The position numbers and the translations under genes were made by a program. The notes beneath the pieces are model-generated. The model was not told where the DNA came from. It was given only the letters and a program-made list of their open reading frames with translations, and made no database searches. This document shows positions 56,859 to 64,000 of a stretch of 64,000 nucleotides of DNA, one piece after another; the stretch's first letter is position 1; every line of letters starts with the position of its first letter. Source of the DNA: Whalleya microplaca (lineage: Eukaryota; Ascomycota; Sordariomycetes; Xylariales; Xylariaceae); assembly GCA_022497155.1 (NCBI GenBank), contig MU385727.1:496001-560000 (forward strand), written 5' to 3'.

Positions 56859-59800
56859 TTGGTGGATGGATGGATTCTTTCTTAAGTCCATACACGCTTT
56901 TCCGTGCTCCCATCCCCCCTTGGGTAACTAGGTGGGTAGGTATGGTATAACTACTTACGTATGTATCGAATCTGGCTTTGAAAGTTTGGAAAAGGGGGGG
57001 CAGGGGGTGCGGTTGGGGTACTGTGTATGGGTGTTTCTGTTTATGGAACGGTCGATACTGGACTTCTGGGATGTTCCCGTGGTGTGTATAGGTAGGTACG
57101 TGGTATATTGTGTATAAAGAAGAGGTGTATGTATGGATGGAAGGTTGATTCGGTTTGGTCTATGGATTCTGGTATATATATATACGTGCGCCAACGCAAT
57201 TGTAGCTGAATCCACAGCTCGCTCTCCCAACCTCGACGGCTGGGCTGAACGCTTGCTTACTGGCGGTGCGTGCCCAGTGCCCAGTACTGCTTATATGACA
57301 ATCAGTACCTAACTTAGGTAGTTGGAGAATCGGGCTGTCGTCTATTGCATGCGTGTTGTCAGTGCTGCACGAGTACATATATTGGGTGCTATTAGATATT
57401 ATTCGATACTGTTGGAATGTATGACTGCCTAACAAAAGGTATAATCGCCAGACGGCAGCTACGTCGGCAACAGACTAGATACGTACGAAGAATACGTACC
57501 GCGGCAGCAGGTCTATAAAGACCTGTCGCCAAACCTCAGACTCAGATTGAAACTTGAAACCATAAGCACCCTCAGAGGGCCTAGAGAATTATTACTAAAT
57601 TAATATATTCCAAGCCCTGAATTACAGCCCTTGTCACAAAGGTTGAGAGGTATGATACTGTAGTGCCTATTGGTTCCATGGCTCCCGTGCCGTGCCGTGT
57701 TTATATGCTACGGAAAACATGTGGGTAGGTAGGCAGGCAAGCAGGTACATTTCCTGCAAGAACGGGCGAGGAGGGTTGTTCTTGGGGTATGTATGTCTAT
57801 TGGGGTGTTGGTGTGGTCGATATATCTCACGGTGCTTTTGTCACGGAATTCAACTGGAAATGGGAATGTGAAGAGCAGGTTGACTGATTGGAGTGAAATG
57901 AGTTTCGTACACCCAATCCCAATCCCCATCCTGATATTATCGCCAAGGTGTTATTAGTAGGTAGAAACTGATGGATACTATGTTGAATTCAATGATCACC
58001 ACGACTTAAGTTGAACTTTGCTCACTGTTGTTGGAGAGGAGTATGTGCATATACCTGCTCTAGCTTACAGGCGCAAATATAGATTGAGATACCGGAAGTC
58101 TTACATGTATAAGTTGCTTCCAAGATCATTGGGTTTGGCGGCGGGAATTGCTTTGGTATCCTCGACTCTGGGAGAGCCGTTTGCTACGATATACGCTGTG
58201 TATTCCTCATACTTCATATGTACTACAATGGATAGTGGCTTGGGCATCACTTCTATGATTATGATGAGGCCACCAACAGCGAATGTATAGTAGTAGGATA
58301 ATAACATGCTTCAAGTTCTGTGACGATAGCTTCAGATACTTAGTAGTCTTAGTGGATCTGTAGTACATAAGTATCTATTACAGTAAGATATCATTACTCC
58401 TTGATCGATTTTATGTGATGTATCCCCACAAGAAAGCAATAACTCTACCTTCACAGTTATGATTCATGTTTGATACTATACTTGAATAATAAGCAAATGT
58501 GTAGTCATCTCACATGGTTTCAATTGCTGAGGTATCAATCTTGTAAATCGCAATCTACTCTTGCCGCCCCTTTCATACCGGAAAATAAGTCAGCACATAA
58601 TGCTACACAGATACATGTGATTCACTAAGTTTACCTATAGGTAAAACTAACCTTAGCAACATGCGAAGGGTCTCGGCTGTGGTGCTATAAGCTACTCGGA
58701 GCGTCTTCAACGACACATCAGACAAATCTAGGTATAATTGGATTACGTTCCTGTCTCTATGGATGAACATCTCCAGCACTGACCTCACCTAAAGCACTTC
58801 ACTAAGTGCCGCTTTCGTTCTTATGTCAAAGACGACGTCATCAAACATATCTTCTGTCAGTGAAAGGCTGCAAGAGCTACATGTAATATGCATAACAAAA
58901 GAATCAGGCCAAGGGACGACCTTGGATACGTCATTTTCTTCCTTCACCCAACCTTTGTCTTGCTACATGTACACTCGCCTCCTTTGTTGGTAATATCACC
59001 TTGTCACGCTTCAGATGACCTCAAGCTTAACATAACGCATTCATGAAAGGCCAGGTAGAGAAATTTGCCTAGCGAGGTTTTCTCAGTAGATGCAGTCCAT
59101 TGAAGTAGCTTGCCCTCAACTCCCCGTATTTTCTCATTGGGTGGGCATTGCTGAGGATGACCGACCACACTTGAGATGCAGATGAGAGCCGCCACATCGA
59201 AGTGACATAGTCAATCCCTATCAACGGGCCTCTGCTCATTCATAGGCTATACCTCACAGTATATCTCTACTGTAATACATGTTTGAGCATATAAAACACA
59301 ACATACTCAATACAACATACTCCCAATCGTACACTTATTAGCTCAAGCCTCTACTTGCAACGCCTATGAGCAATGGTCACCTCCCTAGTCACCAAATCCT
59401 AACATTAATGAGTCGTGCTGATTGATAGTCTAACGCTGCTAGTAAATTAAACGCAAGCAATGGCTTTAGTTGCATTGTGTTTGATCGGCATCTGTCTCTG
59501 TAACCTAGCTAACCCCCTTCACGATATACAAGTTGCCCCTTGTACATCACGTCACGCTCTCTGTGTTTCAAAGCATGGTCTTAACCCATGATTCAGGTAA
59601 TACTAGATTGTATACAAAAATACTGGGTTCTATTGATACTAGGAACTACGATGTGAGCGTATGAGGTAGCCAAAACAACACAATTGTTCCACAAGGAGCT
59701 GCAAGGCTGTTCTTTAAACAGCCTTCGTGTATAAAAGACTAACAAAAAGTCCTAACCGATAGAGACATTCAGATGTGATCATTAAAGAACGTGCAGAACA

Positions 59801-60011
59801 AAAGCCCTGTTCTTCAAACAATCTTATTGTTTGATACAGCCGGCCAAAATACAAATGCCCGCAACTATCGTGCTAAGTTCCACTCTTCTTTTCTCATCAC
59901 TATCAACATTAACAACATCACCAACAAACGAGGTTCAGTCTTCTCTGAACATTTTAACACCAACCGCTGCTTTTAACAACAAAAAAACACTACCAACACC
60001 ACTTCAACATC

Positions 60012-60596
60012 ATGGCCGCCCGCACTGCAAATGACCTCGTCTTTGGAGTTACAGCCAGAAACTTGACAGAGGCACATGTAATGAATTGGACGAGATGTCA
60101 CAACATGCGGATAGTTGAGCACTTGCAGCATCACTGGAACGAACCAACCACTGACATGGACTTTCTACTGGGACAGCTCGGCCTCGGTGGCTTCGAGTAT
60201 GTTGTCACGGATCAAGGACAATCTGTCAAGACGATTATTACTACGAAGGTAAGGGCAAAGCTCCTCCAAGTCAGGAACCAGATACAGGCTGCTGACCCTG
60301 ATCGTATTGGACTCGAAGAAGATTTTCTTGATCCTATACTTCCCTCGCCGTTCAAGCCAGAGGAGTGGACCGAAACTCTGCATTTTTTAGAGTACGGGGC
60401 AGTTCACAGTTCTATTCGTTCTTTGTTGACAATAGAACAGGGCACGAGGGACCTGACAGAGGATGTTGCAGGCATACCAAGTGTACACGTCCGTAACGCT
60501 GCGCAAGTGACAACGGAAGCTGTGACTAAGCTTGATCAAGAACTTCGCAGATTCGTCGACAATCACATTTTTCGTGACGATGAAGGAGACTGGTAA
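60012..60596 (+). CDS. hypothetical protein (194 aa)
   Basis: Single exon from an ATG in good context (ATCATGGCC), preceded by an A/C-rich leader and ended by TAA. The sequence is soluble and mildly acidic, with no signal peptide or membrane segment, and is predicted mostly helical (NLTEAHVMNWTRCHNMRIVE, VRAKLLQVRNQIQAADPDRI, VTTEAVTKLDQELRRFVDNH). It has ordinary codon use and no low complexity, which supports a real gene. I recognise no domain. It lies 2 kb upstream of the NACHT receptor on the same strand; a functional link is only a possibility. Confidence 0.6.
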   Translation: MAARTANDLVFGVTARNLTEAHVMNWTRCHNMRIVEHLQHHWNEPTTDMDFLLGQLGLGGFEYVVTDQGQSVKTIITTKVRAKLLQVRNQIQAADPDRIGLEEDFLDPILPSPFKPEEWTETLHFLEYGAVHSSIRSLLTIEQGTRDLTEDVAGIPSVHVRNAAQVTTEAVTKLDQELRRFVDNHIFRDDEGDW

Positions 60597-62640
60597 TTAG
60601 TAGAGTTCACTGGGACTCTTCATCATTAAATCTGAGCCTCTACTTTAGAATCCCTAGCAGGTTCTTGCCTATTGGTCATGCCCATTGTTTACTGTTGTTG
60701 TTAATAGAAATAGATCCATATATTATTCTCAATAGATTATCATGTAACCATACCAAAGCCGTGACCTCTGATGGTGCCTGACACGAATTCGAATCATGAG
60801 GTTCATCATATACCCAGTACCTTCCCCAATGAGGGACAAACTTTGTTCTCTCATTGATGTTGCCTCGAGGATTGATGCTGCGTCAAGTAGTCCCGTATTG
60901 TAACATAACTAAGTACATCTGTAGGCTCTTCTCTCACCCGCGGTGATACTATTGTGTCCACTTTTAACTTCCGTAGAATTGCCGTCGTTTCGGGGCCAAG
61001 AAATTGAAATTTAAGAATCTTGAGATACTTTGAGGCTGACCCTTCGTTTTTCGGGAAGTTCCACATCATGCTAATGGAGGACGTGGGATAGCAATATTTC
61101 AGCCTCCATGGAGGCTGCAGCCTTGCCTGGGCGTGCCCATCGCCCGTGACCGAAACCAATGCGACTTTTATATGTAATGCGTAGGCCATGGCGTGACGAA
61201 GGCGCTGCCGGTGCCAGGCACTCTTCGTAGTATTAACGTTTCTCAAACAAAGATTGATCTTCACCCTTGAGCTCATGCTGATCTGACGAGCGTGTGGCTA
61301 CGCAAATATGACAAGATCATAATCTCCTTCGTAATTTGTTGGAATGAAGCTGGAGGCTAGGGACCAGGCAGGAAGATACAAATACGAATGGAACATGAAT
61401 GACAACTTACGGGCACTTGTGGGTAGCGCCTGATATCTCCTTGATGAAACTGTTAGTCTTCAATAGTTTACTTGTAGGTTTCCTCTAACTATTTCCTTCT
61501 TCGAGTGCAACTTTCAATTCTTCCCTTGGAGAACGTAACTCATCCCATAAGCTGGGACACGCAGTGAATAACGTATGCCCCGTCCATTTCGCTGCGGGAA
61601 TACGTGAGTCTAAAAGGTGTAGTTGATAAATACAACAAGGGACGGACTTTCCACATCAATGGGGTCTTCGTTCGCTGCAATTAGAAGTTCTTTGGTAATT
61701 CCCACAACATGGCTAAAATGTGACAACAGCTTAATCTTCCTAGCGTTGTGGCGTAAACACTGGTTCCTTCCATGATGGATATTTTCGGAAAGGAGAAGGA
61801 TTGTTTTAATAAATTTGCTAGAGAGGACAGCCTCACTAACATCAGAGAAGCAAACTTGACATTAAGTTACTATGTAGGCCCAAGCTATTGTGCGCACTCC
61901 ATTCGCTAAAATCCGATGCCGGTAATATAGCTATGGGTATGGATCATCACCTTGAAGCTTTTAGGGCACCCAAAAACAGCCGAGAACTTAGTAAGATGCC
62001 TCGAAAGATAGACCTGTTTTAGGTCTTACAAAAATGACGTGACGGGGGCTTTACAATTAACTGTTAATAATGGTCTGGTAACATAGTCTACTAACACTTA
62101 TCTAGGCACCTAATGGCATTTCTCTCTATCCTAACCGAATCCAAAAACCTCCGAATTTTTATATAAACTTTGATATATATGAACCTGAAGTCAGTGTATT
62201 TAAAAGTGTTCCCATATGACTGTTCCGTGTTTCTAGACGATGCTGTAAGCTTACCTATAGTTGAAACTAAAGCAATAATAGACTAGGTACTTCAGCTCAC
62301 GTGAGCCCATATCTACTGATGGCCACGTAAATCGTTGAAGAGGGCTTTAGGGTGATGCATATGTCTGTTGCCTACGCTGTGTCAGGCCACCGATTCCCGT
62401 ACGTGACACTTCGAAAGTTAGGGGGAATACAATCCCAGTCGTAGTTACACTGCAACTACATGTAGGCCCAGCAATCACTCTCAAGCCGCCACAAAAGCTG
62501 ATGATTGCGGGGTTCATGCATGGTCGCTGTAGGTTCCTCTTTGTGATAAACCATCAGCTTCTTATTACTCTTCACTCGTCACCATGCCTCGAGACCTTTC
62601 ATCCCGATAACCAGTTCCGATCGGAAACGAAATCTACAAC
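60597..62640. other. intergenic tract
   Basis: About 2 kb between two plus-strand genes. It contains a doubtful minus-strand ORF at 60851-61276 (listed). The remainder is AT-rich with nothing recognisable. Confidence 0.4.
60851..61276 (-). CDS. possible hypothetical ORF (141 aa)
   Basis: An ATG-started 141-codon frame with balanced composition (MSSRVKINLCLRNVNTTKSA at the N-terminus, TTAILRKLKVDTIVSPR later). It has no domain I know, no splice-linked extension, and no compositional contrast with its flanks. It may be a lineage-specific gene, an exon of a longer model, or chance. Confidence 0.25.
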   Translation of the reverse strand: MSSRVKINLCLRNVNTTKSAWHRQRLRHAMAYALHIKVALVSVTGDGHAQARLQPPWRLKYCYPTSSISMMWNFPKNEGSASKYLKILKFQFLGPETTAILRKLKVDTIVSPRVREEPTDVLSYVTIRDYLTQHQSSRQHQ

Positions 62641-64000
62641 ATGGAAGCGCTCGCAGCTATTGGATTGGCGAGCAACGTTCTTCAATTCATTGAAGTGGGC
62701 TATAAGGCTATCCGAACATCCAAGGAGATGTACGGCGCTGGTAATGAAGCAAGTCGCTCAAACAAAGAACTTGCCACTATCACCGAAGAGATGCAGGGTT
62801 TGAGTCTTCGCCTGACCGAGAATATCTCCTCGTCAGGAATGACAGATGACGAGAAAGCGATGTGTAGGCTAGCACAGGAATGTGAAAGATGGTCTAGCGA
62901 ACTGCTAGCATTTCTCGATGTATTGAAGAATAGAAACCCCAGGAGCCGGTTTGAGGCTCTGAAGGCTGTAGTGCGAAGCATGAGGAAACAGGATGAGAGG
63001 ATCCGGCTCGAAAGGGGACTAGACGCTTGTCGGAAGCAACTTGAGCTTCAACTAACCAGCATGTCTAGGTATATTTCAGTGCCATGCTACTCAGTACGTA
63101 GTTTACGGAAGAGGCTAATGATTTCATTAGGTCGGAAGTTCTTCAGACGATTGGCGATCTGAGTTCCTCTATGAATGAGGCCCGTGAAGACATGGCTGTG
63201 CTGCGACGTACTGTGAAGTTACTTCACAAGTCTGTGGATGCGACCAGTATCAGCCCTGAATCTCTTGATAGACTCCGGGATATTCTGCAGATCTCAGACC
63301 AGGCCTTGCTGAGATCTAGGCAGAACCAATTTCTTAAAGCCCTAAGATTCGAGGGTATGCAGGATCGTTTCTCGGATGTAGTGGTCGCTCATTCCAAAAC
63401 ATTCGAATGGCTTCTTGAAGACGTAAATGCACCTGGTAAATCTGATAATGGGGTTGATCGTGAAGAAACCATTTCCGATCCCCTTATCGAGGCATTAGAT
63501 CCCAACTTCAAGCCGCAAAAGGACCCTAGTCCGCAAGCAGTCATTTTCCGAAAGAAAGCTCGGGAGAGGTTTACGCATTGGCTTAAACATGATCGTGGCA
63601 TTTTTCATATAGCAGGCAAGCCCGGGGCCGGCAAGAGCACGTTGATGAAGTTCTTGTGCAAAAGTCAGGTAACAATGCGCTACCTCGAGGAATGGTCGGG
63701 CGGAAAGACAGTCGTATTTGCCAAATCTTTTTTCTGGAGGCTTGGAAGCTCTATGCAGAAGAGTTTGAGTGGACTCATCCGCAGTCTCCTTTATCAAGTG
63801 CTTTCGTCGGCGCCCGGACTGATTCCTCTTGCGTTTCCTTCCCTTTGGAAGCAGACTGTTTCGACCCCTGGGATCCAGATTGAGTTTGAGGAACTTGAAT
63901 GGGCTTTCAAAAACCTCATGGCGAATCAAGAAGCCTTCAAGCGACATAAAATGGTCTTTTTCATCGATGGGCTCGATGAGTACGAGGGCCGTCATATCGA
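62641..64000 (+). CDS. NACHT-domain NOD-like receptor (STAND NTPase), 3' end outside window
   Basis: Exon 1 is 62641-63068. A 62-base GT-AG intron (63069-63130, branch GCTAATG) is followed by exon 2, which stays open to the window edge, so 432 residues are visible. The start ATG has a good context (CAACATGGAAG). Residues 1-120 (MEALAAIGLASNVLQFIEVG...) match the N-terminal helical domain commonly fused to fungal NACHT proteins (SesA-like type). A helical linker follows. The NTPase begins with Walker A GKPGAGKST near residue 304 and reaches Walker B MVFFIDGLDEYEG near 416. Fungal proteins of this design act in non-self recognition and regulated cell death. The C-terminal sensor (ankyrin, WD or TPR repeats, or none) lies beyond the edge. 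The N-terminal class is less certain than the NACHT call. Confidence 0.92.

Larger units (their letters stand above)
55031..60011. other. gene-free tract with microsatellites and an assembly gap
   Basis: Nearly 5 kb without a supported gene. The first 150 bases are the spt7 3' flank. From 55.5 to 56.6 kb the sequence is a chain of simple repeats listed separately. 56.65-56.86 kb is an unreliable join. 57.1-60.0 kb is AT-rich with no recognisable feature. The last 100 bases before 60012 are A/C-rich leader-like sequence (ACAACAAAAAAACACTACC). Confidence 0.5.

Noticed and set aside
56508..56913. Frames across the N gap giving poly-Pro or poly-Gly peptides.
   Set aside because: Artefacts of the poly-C/poly-G homopolymers and undefined bases.

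Overview
The window is nuclear DNA of a filamentous ascomycete, probably a member of the Sordariomycetes or a close relative. Evidence for this is: genes split by short GT-AG introns (about 50-120 bases) with CTAAC-type branch sites; fungal gene families such as GH64 glucanase, fungal phosphoketolase, a NACHT-domain NOD-like receptor and SAGA Spt7; an intronless tRNA-Lys(CTT) without encoded CCA; and long, AT-rich, gene-poor intergenic tracts.

Layout. 0.46-1.8 kb: a secreted GH64 beta-1,3-glucanase (minus). 8.2-10.8 kb: phosphoketolase with two introns (plus). 13.9-17.7 kb: a 2-oxoglutarate/Fe(II) oxygenase and a cytochrome P450, side by side on the minus strand. 19.3-21.5 kb: the pre-rRNA processing factor Nop9 (plus). 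22.3-23.8 kb: a GC-rich Pro/Ala-rich ORF with an acidic tail (plus). 26.3-31.0 kb: an accessory island of minus-strand exons that single-frame ORF calls miss. It holds a 101-residue Cys/His-rich spliced ORF, a 194-residue spliced ORF with a duplicated exon-intron module, and a decayed multi-exon gene with a DUF3716-like Cys-rich segment interrupted by one TAG. 33.6-34.7 kb: a conserved-looking fungal protein with a GC-AG intron. 34.7-43.5 kb: almost featureless. 43.6 kb: tRNA-Lys. 44.3-45.8 kb: broken coding relics, one resembling a Ty1/copia RNase H segment. 46.3-48.2 kb: a four-exon PLP group II decarboxylase (minus). 48.8-49.6 kb: a VanZ-like membrane protein (minus). 51.4-55.0 kb: SAGA subunit Spt7 (plus). 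55-60 kb: a microsatellite belt and an assembly gap flanked by poly-G and poly-C. 60.0 kb: a 194-residue hypothetical protein. 62.6 kb to the right edge: the 5' part of a NACHT NOD-like receptor, cut by the window end.

The genes do not form one pathway. Nop9 and Spt7 are housekeeping genes. Phosphoketolase, GH64, the decarboxylase and the VanZ-like protein are ordinary metabolic, secreted or membrane genes. The oxygenase/P450 pair could be a small tailoring module, but no backbone synthase is visible. The most unusual part is the 26-31 kb island, where tandem copies of exon-plus-intron units and in-frame stops suggest a fast-evolving or dying gene family.

All exon joins were derived by hand from splice signals and reading-frame continuity. 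No similarity search was run, so family names rest on recognised motifs.
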